Assembly: GCA_905221605.1 (NCBI GenBank)
Contig: CAJNDS010000285.1
Span: forward strand, 97,501-161,500
DNA from: Symbiodinium natans
Taxonomy: Eukaryota; Sar; Dinophyceae; Suessiales; Symbiodiniaceae
Length of the DNA: 64,000 nt
Direction of reading: 5' to 3'
The translations under genes were made by a program, and so were the position numbers. The notes below the pieces were generated by a model. The model was given only the letters and a program-made list of their open reading frames with translations. It searched no databases and was not told where the DNA came from. Of this stretch, positions 21,601 through 30,769 are shown piece by piece. The stretch's first letter is position 1. Each line of letters starts with the position of its first letter.

Positions 21601-23597
21601 AGGAAATATTGTCTTTGTTGAGGTTCTAAGGGCAGTATAGGCTCGTGGCAGAGTTGGACCGGGTCTTCGCCACCAAGACGCGGGACGAGTGGGCCGTGTT
21701 GTTCGACGCCGAAGGGGTGTGGTGGGCTCCCGTCTTGACTGCAGCAGAAGCGACTTGTCAGCAATTCACAAAGCTTGCATGACATACCAACATGGTGCGA
21801 ATATCATGTCATGCTCATGGTTCACACCCTAAACCCTAAACCCTAAACCCTAAACCCTAAACCCTAAATGAGTTTCTATACCGGCCAGGTGGCTGCCGAC
21901 CCTCAGGCGCTTGCAGCGGGATCCTTCATTGAGACTCCGCTCTCATCGAAGGCAAAGGCGGCAGGGAGGACAAAGGTCTCTTGGCCTGGTATACTATGTA
22001 TATATATGGTTCAGCGTCGAGCGTCCTGGGCCCCCCCCCCCTCCCCCCCCCATGGTATCCCCCCCCCCCCCCCTACTCTACGGTCCCTAAACCCTCAACC
22101 CTAAACCCTAAACCCCTAAACCCTAAACCCTAAACCCTAAAACCTACCCTAACCCTAAACCCTAAACCTTAAGTCTTAAACCTTAAACCCTAAACCCTAA
22201 AACCCTGAACCCTAAACCTAAACCCTAACCCTAAAACCAACCCCCAACCACACCACAGGGGGGGGGGGATCATCTTAGTACCCCATCCGCGGGCAAACCC
22301 TAAACCCTAAACCCTAAAACCCTAAACCTAAACCCTAAACCCTAAACCCTAAACCCTAAAACCCTAAAACCCTAAACCCTAAACCCTAAACCCTAAACCC
22401 TAAACCCTAACCCTAAAACCCTAAAACCCTAAACAACCCCCAACCACACCACAGGGGGGGGGGGGTAGGGGGGGGGGGGGGGGGGGTAGGGGGGAGGGGG
22501 GGGGCCCGCCGGGGCTGAATCATAGGTATAATATTATATATATATATATAATATATCAATATATCAATATATATACATATGATGCGGGTGCGGCCTGCCC
22601 CCCCCCCCCTCCCCCCCCAATGGTCCCCGCCCCCCTGTGGTGTGGTTGTGGGTTGGTTTTTAGGGGTTAGGGTTTAGGGTGTAGGGGTAGGGTGTAGGGT
22701 TTAGGGTTTTTTAGGGTTTAGGTTTTTAGGGTTTAGGGTTAGGGTTCCCGCCCCCCCCCCCCCCCCCGTGGTGTGGTTGTGGGTTGGTTTTAGGGTTTAG
22801 GGTTTTAGGGTTTTAGGGTTTAGGGTTTTAGGGTTCTAGGGTTTAGGGTTTATATACTAGATATACTAGATATACTATATATACTATATATACTAGATAT
22901 ACTAGATATACTAGATATACTATATATACTATATATACTATATATACGATATATACTATATATACTATATATACTATATATACTATATTTACTATATTTA
23001 CTATATTTACTATATTTACTATATTTACTATATTTACTATATTTACTATACTATTATATATACTATATATACATACTATATTTACTATATATACTATATA
23101 TACTATATATATTATATATACTATATATACTATATATACTATATATATATATACTATGTATACTATATATACTATATATAGTATATATATAGTATATTAT
23201 ATACTATATATACTATATATTATATATACTATATATATATACTATATATATACTATATATACTATATATACTATATATACTATATATACTATATATATAC
23301 TATATATACTATATATACTATATATACTATATATACTATATATACTATATATACTACATATACTATAGATACTATAGATGCTATATATGGGGCATTGCGG
23401 ATCATTGAGGTCTACGAGCATGTTTCGGGGCGGTGGGCATCTTACACATTACCGTATTTTCTCTGCCAGTTTGTCCTCAGGTTACGATGGCGGCCTCGCC
23501 TGTTGATTTCCTGAATGCGCCGAAGACGGGGCCGAGACGCCCTACCCCTGAGCTTGGGGAACAGACGGAGGCACCACTTGGATCTTTCGAGTCCTGA
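18603..23597 (+). CDS. Class III (CaiB/BaiF family) CoA-transferase, multi-exon
   Basis: Family III CoA-transferases move CoA between acids such as formate, oxalate, succinate or carnitine; alpha-methylacyl-CoA racemase shares the fold. Segments follow family order. From ATG 18603: LPLSGIHVLELS. 19231-19310: DYGADVIKVEPPGGDTQRH. About 20030-20070: GKRSIILNLKT. About 20141-20230: ALHALLEKSDVFISNYR. About 20370-20510: LGLDSESLQARHPRLVICP then TGWGFDGP. 20737-about 20863: SGFWARSGAA. 21079-about 21178: GICAALLAREKTGKGMALST. About 21280-21535: NPLATVYRCKDGKAFWL and FEADRHWP. 21641-about 21735: ELDRVFATKTRDEWAVLFDA. 21889-about 21945: VAADPQALAAGSF. 23481-23597: ASPVDFLNAPKTGPRRP then PELGEQT, ending TGA. 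The catalytic Asp expected in this family should lie in the part after the VICP segment; I did not place it with certainty. Several introns consist largely of telomere-like repeats; the last, about 1.5 kb, is almost all simple sequence. Substrate unknown. Confidence 0.9.
18702..18741 (+). repeat. TTTAGGG array in first CoA-transferase intron
   Basis: Degenerate start (GTTTAGAG) then perfect units; follows the first exon within a few bases. Confidence 0.9.
19640..19676. repeat. Poly(G) tracts in a CoA-transferase intron
   Basis: Two G runs (7-8 and 14 bases) separated by CGACCACGTGT. Confidence 0.9.
19930..19998. repeat. TA-rich ACTATATATA repeat and GCACTGCA repeat
   Basis: CACTGCATAG/CACTGCAGGG units at 19898-19940 lead into a (TACTATATA)-type run, the same motif that forms the long satellite at 22.85-23.4 kb. 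Confidence 0.85.
20230..20312 (+). repeat. TTTAGGG array abutting a CoA-transferase exon
   Basis: The coding segment ...LAALLGP runs straight into GGTTTAGGG, so the first repeat unit offers the GT donor. The array ends just before the next exon. Confidence 0.95.
20631..20720 (-). repeat. Degenerate CCCTAAA run in a CoA-transferase intron
   Basis: Mixed AAACCCTAAACC, CCATAAACCATCC and CTTAAACCC variants up to about 15 nt before the AG|G acceptor at 20737. Confidence 0.85.
20863..20903 (+). repeat. Short TTTAGGG run after a CoA-transferase exon
   Basis: The exon ending LAAVGGK is followed directly by GGGGTTTAGGG, then TTCAGGG and TTTAGGG. Confidence 0.85.
21827..21868 (-). repeat. CCCTAAA array in a CoA-transferase intron
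   Basis: Six perfect units ending about 20 nt before the AG|G acceptor at 21889. Confidence 0.95.
22030..22860. repeat. Palindromic intron core: CCCTAAA arm, poly(G/C), TTTAGGG arm
   Basis: 22084-22430 is CCCTAAA/CCCTAAAA repeat. It holds two copies of ACCCCCAACCACACCACAGG followed by G runs (about 22240 and 22435). 22500-22600 is a TA-rich centre. 22600-22860 carries the reverse-complement motif CCTGTGGTGTGGTTGTGGG twice, each followed by TTTAGGG-type repeat. The whole is a large inverted repeat inside the last CoA-transferase intron. Confidence 0.9.
22855..23385. repeat. 9-bp TA-rich satellite (TACTATATA)
   Basis: About 55-60 tandem 9-mers with variants TAGATATAC and TATATTTAC in blocks, so variant units expanded locally. 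It completes the last CoA-transferase intron. The Tyr/Ile frame inside is an artefact. Confidence 0.95.
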
Positions 23598-24396
23598 CGG
23601 CCCTGACATGCCCTGCCCTCCTCCTTGTCCTTGGCCCTCAGTTGAAGCATGCAAGCCATCCAAACCCCAAACTCATCCAAACCCCCAAGCCAGTCACGTG
23701 TGATCCAGAGGAGATCATCAACGAACTGAGTCTGGACGACGTGACTCGCGCAGAACTTTTGGCTGAAGTGAGACCGAAGTCCAAGCTGTGAAAACAGTCC
23801 GGTTGCCCGCCGGTTTTTTAGGTTCAAGTCCTAGGAAGCGAAGCTGCTGTTCTGCGTGAACGTAAATTGAATGTCTGGACGCAGTGAACTGCTTAGGCCG
23901 CTGGTCACGAGCTGTACAGCTGTACAAAGCGCCATTCTGTTGAAGGTCGCGATTCCCAGAGCAATTGTATCCTGGTCTCCTGCTTAGTTTCTTGTCCAGG
24001 TCGGAGGGGTTCGTTTGAGGCGCAGCTTTCCGCAAGTTCCGCAGACCGCTAGCGAGTGGTCAAATTGACAGAGAGACTTCATGACAATCGATTTGCATGA
24101 GACAAGGTCACCCACACAACTTCACCCCTCTGCGACCTGTCCGGACTGGATTCTCGGCCTTGGACCGTGCTACCCTGCCTTGTTCTACATGGTGTACTCA
24201 GCCTGAGGCTGGACGTGAATCTGCCTCACTAGCCAGGCAGTGCGGGATGTGGCGTGGGAGTCACGCTTCGACCTCATGGAGAGACGGATAGAGCCACAAG
24301 CTCGGTTGCTCACACTTGGTCACGACACATACGACACGGCCTCCATCCGTGGGTCCGAAAATGGTCGCGATTAAGCAGCCTTGAGACACCGCTGCC
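23598..24396. other. Spacer after the CoA-transferase gene
   Basis: No convincing exon. Short open frames on both strands only. Confidence 0.4.
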
Positions 24397-24409
24397 GTGA
24401 GGCCCAGAT

Positions 24410-24858
24410 ATGCTGCCCGGCCCTTATGGCTTCCCAGCGCCGCCTACTGCATCCATGGTTACCGGTTTCATGGCGTTTCATGGCATGAACATGTGCCAGG
24501 CCGAACCTGTGGGAACTCCACGCCGAGAGCTCCAGGCAGGGAAACATGTATGCCTTTGGCATCGTTCATCAACTGTTATGGCATGGGACTGGGAAGCAAG
24601 AAGAACAACTAGGTGGAATGCATCTCCAACTGCCAGTATCTAGTAACTGTAACTAGTATGATTGGGACGCTGGATGCCAACAACGTTTCTTCGTGCTGGG
24701 CTGCTTGAGTGGATGTGAGCCGATGCTGTGCCAGGACGGACTTGTGCGTGGCATTCGTGTGCGCCCGGTCCAAAATCCCTTCGTGAGGCCCACTTGACCT
24801 GGGTTGCCTAAAGCCGCAGGTTTATCAAGATTATCAAGTTTCTCAGCAATGTTTGTAG

Positions 24859-24891
<33 letters not shown>

Positions 24892-25118
24892 CGCAGGTTG
24901 AAGCCTGCCATGAAGTATCGCCTGAACACTTGGCTCCTTGGTGTGCAGTTTTACGTCAAAATGCCCTCTCAGCATCTCGGAACATGTGTTCTTCTGCAGC
25001 TACAGATGCAGCTAAGGCAGTCTCGGAATTGGAAGGAATGGTCGCCTGGCCCTCAGGACCACTGTGGCAATCGTATTTTGGCACATCGCAAAAGCTCTTG
25101 CTCTGTACGTTTTGGTAA
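24410..25118 (+). CDS. Hypothetical protein, at least two exons
   Basis: A segment from ATG 24410 reads MLPGPYGFPAPPTASMVTG, then FMAFHGMNMCQAEPVG. A second segment begins at the AG|G acceptor near 24896 after a (CT)n tract and reads VEACHEVSPEHLAPWCAVL then AAKAVSELEGMVAWPSGPL. Composition and the acceptor support coding. Family not recognised; that both belong to one gene is assumed from order. Confidence 0.4.
24859..24888. repeat. (CT)n microsatellite before an exon
   Basis: About 14 CT units directly before TTTCTTCGCAG|G; likely serves as the polypyrimidine tract of the acceptor. Confidence 0.85.
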
Positions 25119-25700
25119 CGTCGATATGCGCCGCAATGTTCTTAGTTCTTAGCATCGCTCAAGCGGAGCCCTAAAATCGAGGAAAGCTTGGAGAAATGCC
25201 TTTCCAGCCTTTCCATCCAAACCTCGAAGATCCGCCGCCTCTGCAGTTGCTCTGCAGTTGCTCTGCAAGCGGCATCGCTTGCTTTGTAGACATCTATGGG
25301 TACTTGCTCCAAAACGCAGGTGAGCAGTTAGGACTGCCGCAAGCTGTCATATTGGGTTGCCTTCCAGTACATTAGCTCTCGTATGATTCAGTTGTGTCAA
25401 CCATGGCGCGAGTCTTATATGTCACCTATCTGGGATCCGTAGCTTCGTCCGGATCTTATATGTACTTCCCTGCCTTGATGAATGAGTGTCCTCGAAACCC
25501 CTACCCTCAAGACACCAATGCACCTCTCGCCAGGACATAGGAGCCCAAACCCTACACCCTCAACCCTAAACGCTAGGTGACTTCCTCGTGTGAAATGGGG
25601 GGGCGCTTGCGTTGCGACTGCACAAGGCCCAACCTTTGCAACGTCCGTGGAAGTCGGCGAAGGTGCCTGGATGAGAGGATCATGACATGTCCATGAGAGG
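25119..25700. other. Spacer with no supported gene
   Basis: A tandem duplication CTCTGCAGTTG occurs near 25240-25263 and a weak CCCTAAA-type run near 25543-25570. An ATG at 25595 opens a 33-codon frame that might be the first exon of the next gene, but this is not supported further. Confidence 0.35.
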
Positions 25701-25722
25701 GTTTAGGGTTTAGGGTTTAGGG
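25701..25722 (+). repeat. TTTAGGG array touching an acceptor
   Basis: Three units whose last GGG is followed at once by AG|GCC, the start of the next exon. Confidence 0.9.
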
Positions 25723-25724
25723 AG

Positions 25725-26745
25725 GCCTTGTTCTCAATACGCTTTGCCCGGAGGTATCGGGTTCCACAGGACATTGCGCCCTACAAAGATGAGCTGGGTG
25801 AGTGGCATCCCCCGCGCGTGTCTGGCAGATACAAGGCGGCGGTTGCCATCTGCAACTCCCATCGCCTCGGTCTTCCTTCCGCTTTCCCCAACATCATGGT
25901 GTCTGCCTGTCTGTCTGCGGGTCTGTCTCTCTCTCTCTCTCCCTCTCTCTCCCTCGCTCTCTCTGTATCTATCTCTCTCTCTCTCTCTCTGCCTCTCGCT
26001 CTCTCTCTCCCTCTCTTTCCCTCTTTGCGTCTGAAGGCTGATATTGAGAAGCAGTACTACCTCAACAGCCTTCCCTGGGTGTGGGCAAATGACTACTACC
26101 AGGGGAAGCTGCACTACATGGCTCTGACCTCGGCAACGCTGCTGACTCCTGCTGCTTCCCGGTTCGACGTCGATGCAAAACATCAGCCCCACAGGATAGA
26201 GAACCTCACGGCTTGAAGCGCTGGTACCGAAAGGAGTACCGGAAGGCGGGTGACATGAGCGATGGCGAGCGCTCTTCCCTGCAAAGCACTGGGGAATGCA
26301 ACCCCTGATGGCAGGCCCAAGTTCTTGAGGCCCTGAAGCGCGCCGATGAGATGATCGAAGACTACCGCAAGGAGAGAAGACAGGCCGGTTTGCATGACCT
26401 TCAGGGTATTTGTCCAACATTTTGGATCAATTTGGATCCTTGGTTCGCCTCCTCTATTATCTGTATTGCTGCAGGGAAAGCGCCTGTCCTGGGTTGAGAC
26501 CATCGTGAAAGAGTGCGGCGCCGAGGAACTTGATTGCATATCTCTACAAGTCTCAAGATGACGGTCAATATGGACCCTCGTATGGACTCGCGGAGGAATG
26601 TAAATTCCAAGCTGCACTGTTATCTTCAACGTCACGTCAAGCGTTGGACTCCAGGTTTGCGGGCGACCAGTTGGCCGCCCCGTACGTTCGGTCACAGAAG
26701 AAGCACCCGCCTTACTGCAAAAGCATCTTCCGCCAGATGACATGA
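25725..26745 (+). CDS. Small basic protein, possibly a mitochondrial ribosomal protein
   Basis: Six exons: 25725-25835 or -25841 (RFARRYRVPQDIAPYKDEL, GEWHPPRVSGRYK), 26037-about 26120 (ADIEKQYYLNSLPWVWANDY), about 26216-26250 (KRWYRKEYRKA), 26315-about 26382 (EALKRADEMIEDYRKERR), 26475-26512 (KRLSWVETIVK), 26655-26745 (FAGDQLAAPYVRSQKKHPP, ending TGA). The last join is exact: GA|GT ... AG|GTTT gives KEFAGDQ. The 5' end is missing, so the ATG is unknown. The short, Arg/Lys-rich chain with a GEWHPPR.S.R..AD segment recalls mL59/mL64-type mitoribosomal proteins, but I rate that assignment low. One intron (25842-26036) is mostly CT repeat. Confidence 0.65.
25925..26030. repeat. (CT)n/(CCCTCT) pyrimidine tract
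   Basis: About 105 nt of pyrimidines directly before the acceptor at 26035-26036. Confidence 0.95.
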
Positions 26746-27176
26746 ACGAAGCATCGCCTCGCCTGTGTGACGAAGCCAGGCCGAAGATGTGATGTGCAGC
26801 ATCAGAGTGGACTCAGTGACGCAACAAAAAGGTTGGAGCGATGACTGGCAGCTTGAGCTAACGGTGGTGTGTTGCAACAGGCTCCAGCACTCCCAATGCC
26901 TTGACATGCCTTGTACGCAACATGCGCGCGACCACACCTGGAGGTCTTGGCTCGTTTAGTTTCTGACCAAACTTACCATGTTGGCAACACGAACTACTTG
27001 GCCAACCTTTGACACTTTGCCAGAGTTAGTTGGAGAGAGTGTCGAATGTCGCCGTGAAACCGAGAAAGAACCACACTTCCATATCCTAAAGCCCAGGAGA
27101 AAAAGCTTCGTTCTTGGTTCCCTCTCCTGCCGCGGTTGCTGGTGCTAGAAGCATAGATGCGGGAGCGCATGTGAAA
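26746..27176. other. Spacer between two genes
   Basis: No exon supported on the + strand. Minus-strand open frames are present but have no recognisable domain. Confidence 0.4.
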
Positions 27177-29219
27177 ATGGGTGATGAGCCCACCGCGCCC
27201 CATGACGGAGTGGCAGCTCTAGTTGGTTCGGAGGCGGCCTTTGCAGTCATCAACGAGGCCAGGGTTAGGGTTTAGGGTTTCGGGTTTCGGGTTTAGGGTT
27301 TAGGGTTTAGGGTTTAGGGTTTAGGGACCACTTTGGGAGGAAGTGTGAGAGAAGTGCAGGCGTGGTTTCACGTTCTTGCCGGGGACGGTGAAGCAGCCGA
27401 CCTCGCAGCAGCCCCTGGATGCCGGGAAACTCGGAGTGTAGGCTGAGGTTGACTCCATCTCAACTCATCTGAACGCGGAAGGGTTTAGGGTTTAGGGTTT
27501 AGTGTTTGGGGTTTAGGGTTTAGGGTTTAGGGTTTATTCCTTCTCAGGTGGCACGCCGGCTTTGTTAGATCTCCTCACGGGAGTGGAACTGTCCACAGGC
27601 CCAAGCAAAAGTCCACTCGAGATTCATCCGGCTCTGAGTGACCTGGCAGGCGTCCTGGGGGCATACACACCTACATTGCTGCAGGGGCATGCCGACCTGC
27701 TAAATGATGAATCCAAGCTGCAAACTATCACGGGCTCAGTATGGCAGTCGTTGTTCGGATCCCTCTTCTCTCCGAGGCTTGTGGTGGCTGCACAAGCATC
27801 CTGCTTCACAAAGAGGACCCGCAGTAGACAATGATTGGTTTCGCCTCACTTTAGCTGCTTTAGCTCTTTGCCAATCTCGGAACATGTTGCGCAGGAATGG
27901 GATCGCTTGATGTGGGGGGTTCGTGAGCTGTGGGGTCCAAGCCAAGTCCTACGGAAGGCACAGCCGTTCACGAGCTTGACTCATTGATTTCTGAAGCATG
28001 CTAAAGTTGTCAGTTGCAGGCGGTGGTCGCCGTTGGACGTGATAATCGCTCACTGCTGGCACAAGTTGTTGCGGCCCTAGCGCTGCTTCCACGGGAGTCG
28101 GGGACTGTTTCGTCGGGGGTTCCCGGGCATTTTGGTCGGGTAGTTTTGTTTCGGCTTTGTTTGTTGCATTGCAGGTCCCCCCACACGAGTCCTTGATCAG
28201 TTGCACAAAGGGGTAGGGAGTAGGGTTGGTCAACTCTAGTTTATTTCAGATGGTTGTCGCCAGCACGCACACCCCTACCGATGACTTCCTACACATCGAC
28301 GCCGCTTTGATAGACGAGGGGGCTCCATGGCGGCCCCCTTACAAGGATGTGACAGGCGTCATGCGTTTTTCTAACACAACCGGAGGACAAATTGCTCCCG
28401 ACAACAACACTCAAGAAGTTCGCGGAAATTAGACGCTCTTAATGCACCCCCCGCCTTCCCCACATCCCTGTGGGACGGCAGACCGAGCTGAGGCCTCGGA
28501 GCCATGGGAGCCAACTCGCCGTGCAGCCCTGGTGATGCTGCTACAGGCATCCCGCTATCACATCCGCTATCGTGCTAGGAATGATCTCCGCTCTCGGACA
28601 AGGCTGCTGCCCACTTGGACCACAGCCGCGAGGGACCGCTGGCCCTGCTAACGCGCCTGCTTCCCGATGGGGAAAGCGTGGTGGTCCGAAGCTGAGGGTC
28701 AGCGAGACATGTGGGGGGAGGGGCTCTTCCAAACTAGGGCCCCCTTCTAGGTAGCTTCTTGATTCTTCACAGAGCCTCTAATGGCACAAATGGCCAGTAG
28801 AGCTTGAAGAAGGACCCCACATACCCTCCCCAAAAAGGAAGAAAGGATCCTCATCTACAGCAACCCAATGCCTGAAGACCGGAAGACCTACCTTATCCTC
28901 CCAGTTTTTCTCCTAAGGCGCAGCCGGCTCTTCAGAGACTTGGCTCTGACAGTCGCAGTGGCCATGAAACCGCAGACCCGGTGCTGTACTGGGAATTTCA
29001 TGACACTTTCGGAGCCCTCCAAAGGAGAAACCTCAAGGCACACCTACCTTCTACATATGCTTTCGAGCGCGTGCTTCGCAAGGCAGCTGATGTCCATGGT
29101 TCCGACCATGAGCAGCTCCAGAACCAACTGGCGGCCAGCTCAGACTTTTGGGGAGTACTTTTGGGGGGAAAATATTCACAGTCTAGTAGTGCAATTTGGG
29201 GAGATGTAAAAATGTAGAA
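27177..29219 (+). CDS. Hypothetical multi-exon protein
   Basis: From ATG 27177: MGDEPTAPHDGVAALVG, then SEAAFAVINEA, which runs into a TTTAGGG array. After the array: LGGSVREVQAWFHVLAGDG. After a second array and the acceptor TTCTCAG|GTGG (27549): TPALLDLLTGVELS, LEIHPALSDLAGVLGAYTP and LLNDESKLQTITGSVWQSL. Later protein-like segments are at about 28018-28130 (VVAVGRDNRSLLAQVVAAL) and 28955-29180 (LYWEFHDTFGALQRRNLKAH, FERVLRKAADVHG). The last may belong to another gene. Family not recognised; the chain looks helical and soluble. Exon limits near the arrays are ambiguous because each unit offers GT and AG. Confidence 0.45.
27261..27327 (+). repeat. TTTAGGG array abutting a coding segment
   Basis: Begins within the codon after ...FAVINEA and includes GGTTTCGGG variants. 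Confidence 0.93.
27481..27535 (+). repeat. TTTAGGG array before an acceptor
   Basis: About eight units followed by TTCCTTCTCAG|GTGG. Confidence 0.93.
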
Positions 29220-29420
29220 ACACAACTTCTTAGTGGTGTAGTAGTACAATCATGTAGCGGGCCTTTCCGTGATCTTCCGTGGCCTGTCGAACATCCCTTC
29301 ACAGAGCAGGCGGCGGCGCCCTCCCCCGGACGTTTTCTCAGGTCGGGGGGATTCAGGGCTTACCATACCTTGCCGGTGCTGTACTGCAGTGCTCCACTGT
29401 GTTGAAGGCAGGCAGGCCTC

Positions 29421-29446
29421 CCTAAACCCTAAACCCTAAACCCTCC
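29421..29446 (-). repeat. Short CCCTAAA array
   Basis: Three to four units; a protein-like segment follows (29450-29640). Confidence 0.9.
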
Positions 29447-29449
29447 TCG

Positions 29450-29637
29450 GGCAGGAGAGCTGTGTCCTCCTTGCGTGGACTCAATTGGTCATGCCCGGGA
29501 GCCTGCTCCAGAGGCCGAGACACACTGCAGCTGTGCCTTTGATTACGGGTGTCTGCTACTTCAACCTGTACCACTCAGCACGTCCGCGAAAGTCTGGTGG
29601 TGTACTAAAGGACAACAGGGGTCCGCGACAGTTTTGA
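29450..29637 (+). CDS. Possible exon of an unrecognised protein
   Basis: Open segment reading ESCVLLAWTQLVMPGSLLQR then AAVPLITGVCYFNLYHSARP. Protein-like, partly hydrophobic, directly after a CCCTAAA array. No family recognised and no partner exons fixed. Confidence 0.3.
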
Positions 29638-29639
29638 CG

Positions 29640-30760
29640 TAACAAACTCCTGGCAAGAGAAGGCCCCGGCATTCTGCAGGCGCACAGGAGCAAGCGGGAA
29701 TCATTAACCGTACCTTGTAGGCCCTTTTAGGCCTGGGAGTTCGAGCATGTGCTGCTCGAGCGATGCTGTGTGGGGAGCAGTATTTCGCGCCCACGTTTTG
29801 CTCAGTGGCTTGCAAATGGGGAGCCCACGACTGTTTAGCCCAGCAGAGGGCAAAGGCACTTGGCAGATGAAGCCTCGACCTTCAACATCCTTCAACAAAA
29901 CCCTGGGCCTCCTTGAACTAAGCTTCGCACACCCCACGGCATTAAGCATAGTTCCAGATGGAGGTACCTATCATAGGTATGTCCGCGAAGTTCCGCGAAA
30001 GGAGAACAAACATCCGCGAATAAACCATCTCCTGACTAAGGGTTGTTGAACAATCCTTCTCACCTACTAAGTAGCAACATGTGATGGCACGTGTTGAGTT
30101 ACGTTGCGTTCGCGCATGGGCCTGAACGGGCTTCCTGTCCTTCGTGTCCGCATCAATCCATTTTTCAGGACATGATCTTGCCAAAAGCTATACCAGCCGG
30201 GGCCTCAAATGGTGGCTGTCCTGAAGTAGCGTGCCTTTTCGGCACCCTTGGATATGGACTTGGAAAAAACAAAAGCCCCCCCGAAAAGCTGTCACAACAG
30301 CACTTGCCCGGCCCGCCGGTCCAGGCTGAAGCGTTTTCACGCGGCTGTTTGGTAACACAGCAGGCGGGGCCACAAGTGGACGGATCCAAATTTCGCAACA
30401 AAGTGGGCAGAGCAGTAAAAGGACGAAGCCGCTGTCTTAGCTGGACTGCCGCCACCTCCAATGAGGACGTCGTGAGCGCTGTTCTACTCGCACCAACGAC
30501 ACCTCTTCAAAACCTGCTCCAGCTTTTGGGTTCCTAAGCCCCCCTGATGGAGTTCTGGTCACGAGGAAAATCGGCTCCAACATCAGTCAGGGTCTTCTTG
30601 TTCAGCATCGCTCAGAAGAGGCTCATCGAGTGCAGCGCTGGCAACAGTGGCTGAGGGCTTGACTGCGTCAAGCAGGATCCTGCGGCATTCGAAGCCACCC
30701 AGCACCTTGTCAAAGTTAAGACGGGCAGCGGTGCATCCTGCAGAGATCTGCAGAGTGAAG
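29640..30760. other. Region without a supported gene
   Basis: An open frame at 30091-30537 (+, 148 codons) and its antisense are both open; no domain visible in either. The rest shows nothing. Confidence 0.35.
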
Positions 30761-30769
30761 TTGTGAAAG

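Noticed and set aside
23156-23368. Tyr/Ile-rich frame
   Set aside because: Translation of the TACTATATA satellite.
25734-26420. 228-codon minus-strand frame
   Set aside because: Antisense to the six-exon gene at 25725-26745 and extended by the CT repeat (poly Arg-Glu).
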